Origin: Planctomycetia bacterium
GTDB lineage: Bacteria; Planctomycetota; Planctomycetia; Pirellulales; JACPPG01
Length of the DNA: 64,000 bases
NCBI GenBank assembly: GCA_016191115.1
Contig: JACPPG010000042.1
Location: forward strand, 1 to 64,000
Direction: 5' to 3'
Below the pieces are notes generated by a model. That model saw only the letters and a program-made list of their open reading frames with translations, was not told the DNA's origin and searched no databases. Positions 38,329-46,582 of this stretch are shown piece by piece. Every line of letters starts with the position of its first letter. Positions within the stretch are counted from its first letter, which is position 1. The translations under genes and the position numbers were made by a program.

Positions 38329-39687
38329 ATGAACCCTTTCTGCCCCGGTCCGCTGCGCCGCCGCGAGTTTCTGCGGGCTGGCACGCTCGCGCTGGGCGGG
38401 ATCGGGCTCGAGCAGGTGATGGCCGCGCGGGCCAAGGCCGGCAAGACTTCGGCCAACACGTCGGTGATCCTGTTCTGGATGTGGGGCGGTCCCAGCCATC
38501 TGGAAACGTACGATCTCAAGCCGCTTGCCCCCAGCGAATATCGCGGCCCATTCCGGCCCATCGCGACCGACGTGCCGGGCCTGGACATTTGCGAGGTGTT
38601 CCCGCGCCAGGCGCGGCTGGGGAAGCGGATCTCGCTCGTCCGCTCGCTGCACCACGAGATGTCGGCCCACAACGACGGCTCGATCGAGCTCTTGACCGGC
38701 AAGACGCCCGAGCGGCCCGATCCCACGTCGACCGCCAAGAGCGAGCATCCCGACTTCGGCATGATCGCCAGCCGATTCCGCGGGCGCGGGCGCGACGGGT
38801 TGCCGCAATACGTGGGCATCCCGCGGCAGCCGTTCATGACCCGGCCGACGTACTTGGGCCTGTCGCACATGGCCGTGGCAACCGGCGACCCGTCTGACAA
38901 GGCGTACCGCCCGCCGAACCTGACGCTGGCGGCCGGCGTGAACGCAGCGCGGCTCGACGAGCGGCGGGGCCTGCTGCCGCAGTTCGATCGGCTGCGGCGC
39001 GACCTGGACCTGGCCGGGTCGCTCGATGGCGTCGATCAGTTCCGTGCCCAGGCGCTCGACATGCTCACGAACCCGGCCGTCGCCGACGCCTTTGAGGTCA
39101 GCCGCGAGAGCGACGGAGTGCGCGATCGCTACGGGCGGCACCTGTGGGGGCAGAGTTGTCTCTTGGCCCGGCGGCTGGCCGAGGCGGGCGTGGCGGTAAT
39201 CACGATCGACGCACTTGCCCCCACGCTCAGCGACCGGTACTTCAGTTGGGACGACCACATCAACCCGACCACCCGCTGGGACTTGGCCGACGCGATGCGT
39301 TACCGGGCGCCGTTCATGGACCAGGGGATCGCGGCCTTGATCGAAGATATTTACGAGCGCGGGCTTTCGGAGCGGATTCTGGTGGTGGCGGCGGGCGAGT
39401 TCGGCCGCACGCCACGACTCGTCCAGCGCGACGGACTGATCGGCCGCGACCATTGGCCCGCCGCCCAATCGGCGCTTGTGGCCGGGGGCGGGCTGCGGAT
39501 GGGGCGAGTCGTCGGCGCGACCAACGCCAAGGGAGAATACCCGGCCGAGCGGCCGCTGACGCCGCAGGACCTGCTGGCGACGATCTATCGTCACCTGGGG
39601 GTCGACCCGAAGGCGACGCTGGTGGATTTCTTCGGCCGGCCCGTGCCGCTCTTGCACTCGGGTGAGCCGATCCGCGAATTGGTGTAG
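38329..39687 (+). CDS. DUF1501 (sulfatase-superfamily-like) protein with Tat leader
   Basis: The 452-residue protein begins with a twin-arginine signal (RRREFLRAGTLALGG). It contains the DUF1501 hallmarks FWMWGGPSHLETYDLKP, SLHHEMSAHNDGS, VAAGEFGRTPRL and GRDHWPAAQSALVAGGG. The family is distantly related to alkaline phosphatase/sulfatase folds. It is greatly expanded in planctomycetes, usually beside a DUF1553/DUF1549 cytochrome-like partner, which is absent here. Export through Tat implies a folded, possibly metal-bearing periplasmic protein. Function unknown. Confidence 0.93.
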   Translation: MNPFCPGPLRRREFLRAGTLALGGIGLEQVMAARAKAGKTSANTSVILFWMWGGPSHLETYDLKPLAPSEYRGPFRPIATDVPGLDICEVFPRQARLGKRISLVRSLHHEMSAHNDGSIELLTGKTPERPDPTSTAKSEHPDFGMIASRFRGRGRDGLPQYVGIPRQPFMTRPTYLGLSHMAVATGDPSDKAYRPPNLTLAAGVNAARLDERRGLLPQFDRLRRDLDLAGSLDGVDQFRAQALDMLTNPAVADAFEVSRESDGVRDRYGRHLWGQSCLLARRLAEAGVAVITIDALAPTLSDRYFSWDDHINPTTRWDLADAMRYRAPFMDQGIAALIEDIYERGLSERILVVAAGEFGRTPRLVQRDGLIGRDHWPAAQSALVAGGGLRMGRVVGATNAKGEYPAERPLTPQDLLATIYRHLGVDPKATLVDFFGRPVPLLHSGEPIRELV

Positions 39688-39714
39688 AGCGCCCGCGCTC
39701 GACTGCGGACCGTT

Positions 39715-39918
39715 TCAGCGAGCGTCCTGTTTCCGCATCAGAGACCGCAGCGCGTCATTGACCGCTTCGTCGGTCGGAAATGCGGCCCGGACGTCGGCCG
39801 CCAGGAGCGCGAGATTCGTGCCGGCTCGGTAGCGGTCGAGGTACTTGCCGCGAACTCCGCCCTTGAGTTGCGAAACGTCATATTCGGGGCGCGGATCGTC
39901 TTGCGGCTCTTCCGCCAT
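39715..39918 (-). CDS. Small antitoxin-like protein, no toxin partner seen
   Basis: A 67-residue protein with the recurrent pattern PEYDVSQLKGGVRGKYLDRYRAG followed by a short helix region (FPTDEAVNDALRSLM). Similar small proteins are commonly found as putative antitoxins, but no toxin-like gene lies on either side; both neighbours are large plus-strand genes. The start at 39918 (MAEEPQDDPRPEYD) is preferred to 39954. Assignment is tentative. Confidence 0.6.
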   Translation of the reverse strand: MAEEPQDDPRPEYDVSQLKGGVRGKYLDRYRAGTNLALLAADVRAAFPTDEAVNDALRSLMRKQDAR

Positions 39919-40032
39919 CGCGGAGATCCTACTCCCGCGAGAAAGACGTGGCAAACTACCGGCAGCGCGCCCTGTCTAAGCCAACGTTGCAGCCGGCCGC
40001 CGCACGGCTACACTGGGCACAGGTACGCACGC

Positions 40033-41310
40033 ATGCCCGCGGAAATCAAAGACACCTCTGGATCGAGCGCCGCCGCGCGAAGTGCTAGCGCGCCGAGCGC
40101 GCCCAGCCGAGGGCCATCCGCCGCTCGGCCCGCCACCGGCGCCCCGCTGCCGGCGCGGCTTACCTCGCTCGATGCCTATCGTGGCTTCATCATGCTGGTG
40201 ATGGCCTCGCACGGGTTGGGCATCCCGCAAGTCGCCCGCAAGTTTCCCGACAGCCAGGTGTGGCAGACGCTCGGCTACCACTTCAGCCACGTGAGTTGGC
40301 TGGGCTGCGCGTTCTGGGACTTGATCCAGCCGTCGTTCATGTTCATGGTCGGCGTGGCGATGGCCTATTCGTACACCGCCCGCCAGGCGCGCGGGCAGTC
40401 GTACCCGCGCATGTTCGGTCATGCGGTGTATCGCTCGATCGTGCTCGTGCTATTGGGCATCTTCCTCCGCTCCGGCGGCAAGCAGACCAATTTCACGTTC
40501 ATGGACGTGGTGAGCCAGATCGGGCTGGGGTACACGTTCTTGTTCTTGCTGTGGGGGCGGCAGCGGTGGGTGCAATGTGCCGCTGCCATGCTCATCCTGG
40601 CTGGGTATTGGCTGTTGTTCTATGCTTACCCGCTGCCGGGGGACGATTTCGACTACGCCGCCGTGGGCGTCTCGGCCAATTGGGAGCATTTAGAAGGCAT
40701 GGCCGCGCACTGGGACAAGAACACCAACGCCGCGGCGGCTTTCGACCGTTGGTTCTTGAACCTCTTCCCGCGCGAGAAACCGTTCCAGTTTGAGGGCTCC
40801 GGCTATCCGACGCTGAATTTCATCCCGTCGCTGGCCACGATGATCTTCGGCCTCATGGCTGGGGAACTATTGCGCGGGCCGCGCGGCAAATGGGCTAAGC
40901 TCGCGATCCTGGTTGTCGGCGCCGCCGCAGGGCTGGCCGCGGGCAAAGCCTTGGACGTCTACGGCATCTGCCCGATCGTGAAGATCATTTGGACGCCCTC
41001 CTGGACACTCTTTAGCGCCGGTTGGGTGCTGTTGATCCTGGCGGCGTTCTATCTGGTGATCGACATCGCCGGCCTGCGCCGCTGGAGCTTTCCGCTACTG
41101 GTGGTGGGTATGAACTCGATCGCCATGTACGTCATGGCCAACATGCTCGACGGCTGGGTCTCGAACCGGTTGAAAACCCACTTCGGCCAGGACATCTACA
41201 ACGTCTTTGGCGAGACGTACGCCCCCATCGTTGGGCACGTGGCGGTGTTGTTTGTTTTATGGTTGGTGTGCTGGTGGCTGTACCGGCAGCGGATTTTCAT
41301 TCGTATTTGA
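40033..41310 (+). CDS. Multi-pass membrane protein of the DUF5009/heparan-alpha-glucosaminide acetyltransferase-like family
   Basis: The 425-residue protein has a disordered Ala/Pro/Ser-rich N-terminus (residues 1-45). About ten hydrophobic helices follow, beginning with LTSLDAYRGFIMLVMASHGL. Other family-like segments are WLGCAFWDLIQPSFMFMVGVAM and a C-terminal VVGMNSIAMYVMANML. The SLDAYRGF...M motif is shared by membrane acyltransferases of the YeiB/HGSNAT group. It may transfer an acyl group to an envelope sugar. The ATG at 40033 is chosen; the frame is open upstream without membrane content. Confidence 0.82.
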   Translation: MPAEIKDTSGSSAAARSASAPSAPSRGPSAARPATGAPLPARLTSLDAYRGFIMLVMASHGLGIPQVARKFPDSQVWQTLGYHFSHVSWLGCAFWDLIQPSFMFMVGVAMAYSYTARQARGQSYPRMFGHAVYRSIVLVLLGIFLRSGGKQTNFTFMDVVSQIGLGYTFLFLLWGRQRWVQCAAAMLILAGYWLLFYAYPLPGDDFDYAAVGVSANWEHLEGMAAHWDKNTNAAAAFDRWFLNLFPREKPFQFEGSGYPTLNFIPSLATMIFGLMAGELLRGPRGKWAKLAILVVGAAAGLAAGKALDVYGICPIVKIIWTPSWTLFSAGWVLLILAAFYLVIDIAGLRRWSFPLLVVGMNSIAMYVMANMLDGWVSNRLKTHFGQDIYNVFGETYAPIVGHVAVLFVLWLVCWWLYRQRIFIRI

Positions 41311-41325
41311 AGCTAAATACGAAGA

Positions 41326-41444
41326 TGATCCGCACATTTGCGCAGATGGAGGAACGCGGTATGAAAATCTTGCACTCGATGCTCCAGGCGACCGTTTCCC
41401 ATGGCCCGTTTCTTATCGGCGCGATCTGCGTGATCTGCGGATCA
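41326..41444. repeat. TGATCCGCA...TGCGGATCA inverted-repeat unit overlapping a gene start
   Basis: The left arm TGATCCGCACATTTGCGCAGA (41326 on) and the right arm CTGCGTGATCTGCGGATCA (to 41444) are imperfect inverted copies of the repeat at 11960 and 58300. The unit spans 119 bp and contains the start codon and first 28 codons of the next gene. Confidence 0.6.
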
Positions 41445-42566
41445 CTCCTGTCGGTCGAGCATGTGACCGGCGACATCCTGATTTCGGCGAACGAAGGCAA
41501 GTACGACCTGTCGAGCGGGCGGGGCACGCCGGTCGAGCGGCCGCGGCCCGACAGCCTGTCGATCCTCGACTTCGCCGCCTTCCCGCCGCGCGTGGCGCAC
41601 GTGGAGGACATCGCCAATAGCGTTATCGGCCCGCCCACCAATGTCGCCATCACGCCCGACGAGCGGCTGGCCCTGGTCGCCAACTCCGTCCGCCAGTACA
41701 CGTCCGATCCGAAGCGGCCCGTGCCCGACGACATGGTGCAGGTCGTGCTGCTGGGCGAGTCGCCGCGCGTGATCGCCAAGGTCAAAGCCGGCCGGCAGCC
41801 TTCGGGCATCGCTTTCAATCCCGCCGGAACGATGGCGATCGTGGCCAATCGGGCCGATGGCACCGTGACGGTTCTCTCGATCCGGGGCGATGAAGTGAAG
41901 GCCGAGCAAACGCTCGAGGTGGGCGACCCGGCGAGCGAGCCCTCGGACGTGGCGATCACGCCCGACGGCACCGGCGCCGTCGTCAGCCTCAACAAGGCGG
42001 GCGTTCTGCGCATCCTGTACCTCGCCGACGGGCGCGCGCGGCTGGTGAATCGCAAGCTCCCCGTCTACGGCAATCCTTACCATGTCGAGATCACGCCCGA
42101 CGGTCAGCTCGCCCTCTCGGCCGGCAGCGGCGCGCAAGACGGCCCGGATGCCGACGCCCTTTCGGTTATCGACCTGGCGGCCCAGCCCGTGCGCACGAGC
42201 GATCACATCGCCGTCGGGACCGGCCCCGAGTCGTTCGATATCAGTCCGGACGGCAAGCTCGTGGCCGTGGTGCTGATGAACGGATCGAATCTGGCCGCCG
42301 ACAATCCGCTGCGCACCGAGCAAGGATTGCTGCAGATTCTTGCCCGCGACGGGCGGACTTTTCGCAAGGTGGACGAGCTGCCGATCGGCCGTATCCCGGA
42401 AGGGGTGTGCTTTACGCCCGACGGCCGGCACCTGGTCGTGCAGGAGCACGCCGCCCAGCAGCTTGCCCTGTTCGCGGTTTCCGAAGGCACGGTGAAGGAC
42501 GCCGGCGTCCGGATCAAGGTGCCGGGCTTCCCATCCGGGCTGCGACGGGCCGGGAAGGGGCGTTAG
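41361..42566 (+). CDS. Secreted YVTN-type beta-propeller protein
   Basis: The 401-residue protein has repeated propeller strands of the type PTNVAITPDERLALVAN, PSGIAFNPAGTMAIVAN, PSDVAITPDGTGAVVSL and PESFDISPDGKLVAVVL, giving about seven blades. Such proteins bind partners or ligands outside the membrane; the function is unknown. GGAGG lies 8 bases before the ATG at 41361. The predicted leader (FLIGAICVICGSLLS) is largely encoded by a dispersed inverted repeat, so either the repeat supplied the signal sequence or the true start is a little downstream. It follows the membrane protein after 50 bp. Confidence 0.78.
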   Translation: MKILHSMLQATVSHGPFLIGAICVICGSLLSVEHVTGDILISANEGKYDLSSGRGTPVERPRPDSLSILDFAAFPPRVAHVEDIANSVIGPPTNVAITPDERLALVANSVRQYTSDPKRPVPDDMVQVVLLGESPRVIAKVKAGRQPSGIAFNPAGTMAIVANRADGTVTVLSIRGDEVKAEQTLEVGDPASEPSDVAITPDGTGAVVSLNKAGVLRILYLADGRARLVNRKLPVYGNPYHVEITPDGQLALSAGSGAQDGPDADALSVIDLAAQPVRTSDHIAVGTGPESFDISPDGKLVAVVLMNGSNLAADNPLRTEQGLLQILARDGRTFRKVDELPIGRIPEGVCFTPDGRHLVVQEHAAQQLALFAVSEGTVKDAGVRIKVPGFPSGLRRAGKGR

Positions 42567-42606
42567 CGGCAGCGGGAGGCCGCGGCGGACATCTTGTTCC
42601 CCCGCC

Positions 42607-42828
42607 TCATCGCCTGGCCGGCGTCTCAACCACTTCGATCTCGATGTGCTGATACGACTCGCCGGAGCAAGGGCAAAGCTCGAGCCGGTAGCGCAATTCC
42701 CCGCGCAACTTGTGAAGCGCTTCCTCGCGCGTCGTGCCGCGCGCCTCGACAAGGCCGAGATCGTCACTGTCGTGGCGGGCGCGATAGCCGCCGCCGCTGT
42801 GTCGTTCGATGGTGCAGGTGAACTTCAT
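42607..42828 (-). CDS. HicB-like small protein
   Basis: A 73-residue protein with the HicB-type strand-strand-helix pattern. FTCTIERHSGGGYRARHDSD is followed by GTTREEALHKLRGELRYRLE. There is no adjacent HicA-type toxin and no added DNA-binding domain. It lies 12 bp downstream of the nicotinate phosphoribosyltransferase gene on the same strand and may be co-transcribed. Role unknown. Confidence 0.6.
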   Translation of the reverse strand: MKFTCTIERHSGGGYRARHDSDDLGLVEARGTTREEALHKLRGELRYRLELCPCSGESYQHIEIEVVETPARR

Positions 42829-42840
42829 GAGGTTCGCTCG

Positions 42841-44184
42841 CTAACCGGCCCCCGCGCGCTCGGCCGCGTCGCACTCCACGGCGAGGGCTAGCAACGCGGG
42901 AGAGATTTCAACCGGGTACGGCTCGGCTGCGTCCAACGAGCGGAGCCGATCTGGCAGTTGTGCCAGGTGCTCGGCCGCGCGGCGGCGGATGACATCTAGC
43001 GACTCGGCCGCCGCCACGCGGCGCCCGCCACGCATCACCAGCCGCAGAAGCGGCTCGCCCGGTCGGACGTCTCCTGCCAGTGTAACGATGTCACCGTTCA
43101 TCCGGCCTGCCGCGTCGAACGAACGATGGACCTGTTTGCGGCCCGGCCAGGTAGCCTTTCCTTCGGACCGTTTGCGGCGCGGCCGGCCGGCGTACTCAAC
43201 GAGCTTGTAGGCGCAGTCCAGGTACGGCGCGTCGGCCGAGACATCGAGCGCCGTGCCGACGCCGAAGCCATCGATCGGGGCCCGCTCCGCGGCGAGTTTC
43301 GCGAGCGCATATTCGTCGAGGCCGCCGCTGGCAAAGATCGTCACCTTCGCCAGGCCGCCGGCGTCGAGGATCCGCCGCACCGCGCGGGCGTGCGCGGCCA
43401 GGTCGCCGCTATCGATCCGCACGCCGTGGATCGCGATGCCATCCCGGGCGAGCCCGGGGGCCAAACGCACCACTTCGCGCGCCGCGCGTTCTGTGTCGTA
43501 GGTGTCCAAAAGCAGCACGACCGCCTGGCGGTTGGCCCGTGCGAATGCCCGGAACGCCGCCGCCTCGCTGTCGCCGGCCTGCACGAACGAATGGGCCATG
43601 GTGCCGTAAAGCGGGATGCCGAACTCCCGCCCGGCCGCGACGGTCGCTGTGCCGGAAAAGCCGGCGATGTACGCGGCGCGGGCAGCGAGAATGCCCGCCT
43701 CGGCTCCATGGGCCCGGCGAAACCCGAAATCGACAAGCAGCCTGCCAGGCGCGGCGAGCACGGCGCGAGCGGCCTTGGAAGCGATCATCGTCTGGAAGTG
43801 CAAGAGGTTGATCAGCCGCGACTCGACGAGCTGCGCCTGCGGCAAAGGCGCGGTCACGCGCAGCATCGGTTCGTCGGCAAAGAGGATCGTCCCTTCGGGC
43901 GGCGCGTACACGTCACCCTGGAACTTGAACGTGGCGAGATGCTCGAGGAAATCGGGCTCGAACTGGCCGGTGCTTTCCAGCCACTCCAGTTCATCGGGCG
44001 TGAAGCGCAGCGATTCGAGAAAGGCAAGGGCCTGCGCGAGCCCGGCCGCCGTCAGAAAGTTCCGACGGCCGGGCAGACGCCGTGCGAAAAACTCGAAGAC
44101 GGCCGTGTCGCGCATGCCGGACCGAAAGTACCCTTGCAGCATGGCAAGCTGGTACATGTCGGTGGCAAGCGCGCTTGTATCCAT
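42841..44184 (-). CDS. pncB: Nicotinate phosphoribosyltransferase
   Basis: A 447-residue enzyme of the NAD salvage pathway that forms nicotinate mononucleotide. Visible motifs are the start LATDMYQLAMLQGYFRSG, DFGFRRAHGAEAGILAARAAYIAGF, the active-site histidine in GTMAHSFVQ, and GVRIDSGDLAAHARAVRRILD with TIFASGGLDEYALAKL. GVGTALDVSADAPYLDCAYKLVEY marks the phosphate-binding end. The ATG at 44184 gives the conserved start; an upstream ATG at 44229 lies in repeat sequence. Confidence 0.95.
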   Translation of the reverse strand: MDTSALATDMYQLAMLQGYFRSGMRDTAVFEFFARRLPGRRNFLTAAGLAQALAFLESLRFTPDELEWLESTGQFEPDFLEHLATFKFQGDVYAPPEGTILFADEPMLRVTAPLPQAQLVESRLINLLHFQTMIASKAARAVLAAPGRLLVDFGFRRAHGAEAGILAARAAYIAGFSGTATVAAGREFGIPLYGTMAHSFVQAGDSEAAAFRAFARANRQAVVLLLDTYDTERAAREVVRLAPGLARDGIAIHGVRIDSGDLAAHARAVRRILDAGGLAKVTIFASGGLDEYALAKLAAERAPIDGFGVGTALDVSADAPYLDCAYKLVEYAGRPRRKRSEGKATWPGRKQVHRSFDAAGRMNGDIVTLAGDVRPGEPLLRLVMRGGRRVAAAESLDVIRRRAAEHLAQLPDRLRSLDAAEPYPVEISPALLALAVECDAAERAGAG

Positions 44185-44206
44185 GAGAAGTGGCGATTCG
44201 CTGGAC

Positions 44207-44407
44207 GTAGGGTGTCCTGTGGACGCCAACCGTATCTAAAGGTCGTTCAAGGTCGTCGGGTGCTATGCCCACGCTCGCCGTGGGGCCGGATGTACGCATC
44301 GGCATGGCCACGAATTGCCCTCGTGGCCATGGCACACGTTTCCCATGGATGCGGCAGCACGGTGTCCCGTGGACACCGGAAAGATCGGTGCTCGCAGAGC
44401 ACCCTAC
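44207..44407. repeat. 201-bp segment bounded by GTAGGGTG / CACCCTAC palindromes
   Basis: It begins GTAGGGTGTCCTGTGGAC and ends CGGTGCTCGCAGAGCACCCTAC, so the ends are inverted copies of GTAGGGTG. Inside are more short palindromes (GGCCACGAATTGCCCTCGTG, GGTGTCCCGTGGACACC). A 55-bp relative is at 49896-49950 and a single end is at 1550. No gene is inside, and no clear target duplication was seen. Confidence 0.6.
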
Positions 44408-44420
44408 GAGCCTTCCCGTG

Positions 44421-46223
44421 TTATTTGTCGTCCGGCACCGGCACCACGACGGCATCAAGGATTTGCTTCGTGGCGTCGTCCTGCACTAGCGCAACCACCG
44501 ACAGGTTTTCGAGCTCGATCGGCGGCAGCGGCTCGCCGAACGGCCGATCCTTCGCGGCGAATTCCGCCCCGGCTTCGACGAGGTACTTGTCGAGCCCGTC
44601 GCGGATGGACGTCAGATTGACGGGCAATTCCCACCGGCACGCGCCGTCGACGATCTCTTTTCCCTCCGGTCCGCCGGGCATCCCACGGACGACGTGATGG
44701 TGGTACCGGATCTTGTTGCCGCCGGGATAGTGAATGGTCTCCTCGACCAGGACGAGCCGGAGCCGCAGTTTCGGCTCCATGTTCTCGTTGTCCTCCACCT
44801 TTTTCTTCGCTTCGCCCTCCTCGTCGCGGGCCGCCGCCGCCTCGGCCTTTCTTTTTGCGTCCGCCCTGGCGACCGCGACCGCGTCGGGATTCACTTCCGC
44901 GGCGACGTTGACCTGCACCGTGTCGCCACGGCGGGTCACAGCCAGGTCGATTTTGCCGCCGCGCTTGGCGGCGAGATCCTCGTCGACAATGCCGACGAAC
45001 TCGTCATATTTCTTCTTCGAGGCGCCCATGCCGCCACCGCCGCCGCCGATCTGGCTGCCGTTAAAGAATGTGGACGGCGTCCCCTGCACCTCGTAGAAGT
45101 TGCTCCGCGCGATCGTATCGGGATTGGTCAGCGCGTCCGGGCCGGGAATGTGCAGGTGATACTGCAGCCCAATGAATTCCGTCGGCTTGTACGTGGAGAG
45201 CAAGGCGTCGAACCCGACGTCGGCTGCCACACAAGGAGGGCATTGCGCGCCGGTGAATAGTTCCATCACCACCACGCGGTTACCCCGCGGGTCCTTGCGG
45301 CCGGCGAACGGTTGGACCTTGAACGGCGGCACGCTCTCGAGGTATTCCCCGTCCAGTTGTGCTTCCAGCTTCTGCCACTGCGCGCGGGCCGCGGCCGCGA
45401 CGTCGGTCTTGCCCAGTGCTTCGGCCGATTCTATCTCCGCGCGTGCGATCACCGACCGCTGCTCGGTGGTGGCGTCCGGGGGTAGCGCCTTGGCGGCGGA
45501 TTGAGCGGCCTCGAGCCGCAGCGGCGCGAGCCTTTTTCCCTTGGCCAGCGCCGCCAGCGCGAGTGTCCGCGTTTCGGTGAGCCAGCCGGCGCCGTAGGGG
45601 GCGGCGCCATCGATCCAGGCGGTCACCAGCGGCCGCGCGTCCTCGACCGACAAGTCGCCGTTGTACAGCAATTCGAAGTACGCGATCCTCAGATTCGGAT
45701 CGCCGGCATGCTCCTTGACCAATTGATGGAGCCGCGCGAACTTGGCGTGAGCGTCTCGCTCGCGGAGGGCTTGCATGACATCGAGGGCAAGCGGGGGTCG
45801 CACCAACCTTTCCAACGTCGCGTCGTGGGTCCGCGTCAGTCGCGCCGGATAGAGCCTGTCCCGCAGGCGGAACGTGCCCAAAATCGCCTTGTCGGCGCCG
45901 CCATCCTTGGGCCAAAGGGCCACGAACAGGTCGTCCCCCGCTTCACTCGTGAATTGGATCGAAAGCTTGTCCCCACGATGCTCGACCTTCGATACCTTGG
46001 GTTCTAAAAAGAGCCCTTCTTGCGCGGCGACTAGCTCGCCTGCGGGTTGCTCGCCCGTCCCGGACAGCTTCACAATCAAAAGCGGGCTTTCGCTCATCGT
46101 GGGCACGACCATTTTCCACTGCCCGACGAGCGTGCCCTGGTCCTCCTCCGCCGCCCCCGCCGTGAGGCACACCGCCGCGACGACGAAACTCAGGCCCCCA
46201 TGCGCAAGTGCCTTGGTCGACAT
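44421..46223 (-). CDS. Exported thioredoxin-like protein with CPPC motif
   Basis: The 600-residue protein has a signal peptide (residues 1-25, FVVAAVCLTAGAAEE). An N-terminal region of unknown fold and a helical TPR-like middle follow. A thioredoxin-like domain carries FTGAQCPPCVAADVGFD (CxxC at about residues 328-331) and GTPSTFFNGSQIGGGGGGMG. The C-terminal third contains a Lys/Ala/Glu coiled segment and a beta-rich tail. A periplasmic oxidoreductase or cytochrome-maturation-like role is plausible; no partner is adjacent. It is divergent from the PEP-CTERM protease gene, and MITE copy 5 lies between them. Confidence 0.75.
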   Translation of the reverse strand: MSTKALAHGGLSFVVAAVCLTAGAAEEDQGTLVGQWKMVVPTMSESPLLIVKLSGTGEQPAGELVAAQEGLFLEPKVSKVEHRGDKLSIQFTSEAGDDLFVALWPKDGGADKAILGTFRLRDRLYPARLTRTHDATLERLVRPPLALDVMQALRERDAHAKFARLHQLVKEHAGDPNLRIAYFELLYNGDLSVEDARPLVTAWIDGAAPYGAGWLTETRTLALAALAKGKRLAPLRLEAAQSAAKALPPDATTEQRSVIARAEIESAEALGKTDVAAAARAQWQKLEAQLDGEYLESVPPFKVQPFAGRKDPRGNRVVVMELFTGAQCPPCVAADVGFDALLSTYKPTEFIGLQYHLHIPGPDALTNPDTIARSNFYEVQGTPSTFFNGSQIGGGGGGMGASKKKYDEFVGIVDEDLAAKRGGKIDLAVTRRGDTVQVNVAAEVNPDAVAVARADAKRKAEAAAARDEEGEAKKKVEDNENMEPKLRLRLVLVEETIHYPGGNKIRYHHHVVRGMPGGPEGKEIVDGACRWELPVNLTSIRDGLDKYLVEAGAEFAAKDRPFGEPLPPIELENLSVVALVQDDATKQILDAVVVPVPDDK

Positions 46224-46393
46224 GACGAATGCTCCTCGTTGGAAATAGGGCTGCCGCGGCTACGGGGGCAGGCGATCGACAAAACGCACGGCCGCGCCTG
46301 CGCGCGGGGGGTGCTGTATCGTACCGCATCGACGGTCGCCGGTCGAACGATACAGGCCCCACAATCGGCATCGGCCGCCCTGGCCCGAACCTG

Positions 46394-46550
46394 CAGGGCC
46401 GTTCACAGGTTCAAGCTTGCCGGCGGCGCACCGGCGGGAAAGTGGGACAGGCACCGAGACGAAACGTTGATCTGAAAGGGCTTGCGCTGTTTATGCTCGG
46501 AGCCAGTCCCATTTTCCCGCCTCGCCATTTTGAAAAACAGGATGGCCCTG
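46394..46550 (+). repeat. 157-bp MITE-like element, copy 5
   Basis: CAGGGCC to GGCCCTG, flanked by the perfect 10-bp duplication CCCGAACCTG at 46384-46393 and 46551-46560. It sits in the divergent gap between the thioredoxin-like gene (171 bp away) and the PEP-CTERM protease gene (33 bp away). Confidence 0.95.
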
Positions 46551-46582
46551 CCCGAACCTGCCCAATCGGTTGACCGCGGTGA

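Noticed and set aside
39868-40032. Extending the membrane acyltransferase-like gene upstream to 39868
   Set aside because: The added residues are antisense to the small antitoxin-like gene and show no membrane or family features.
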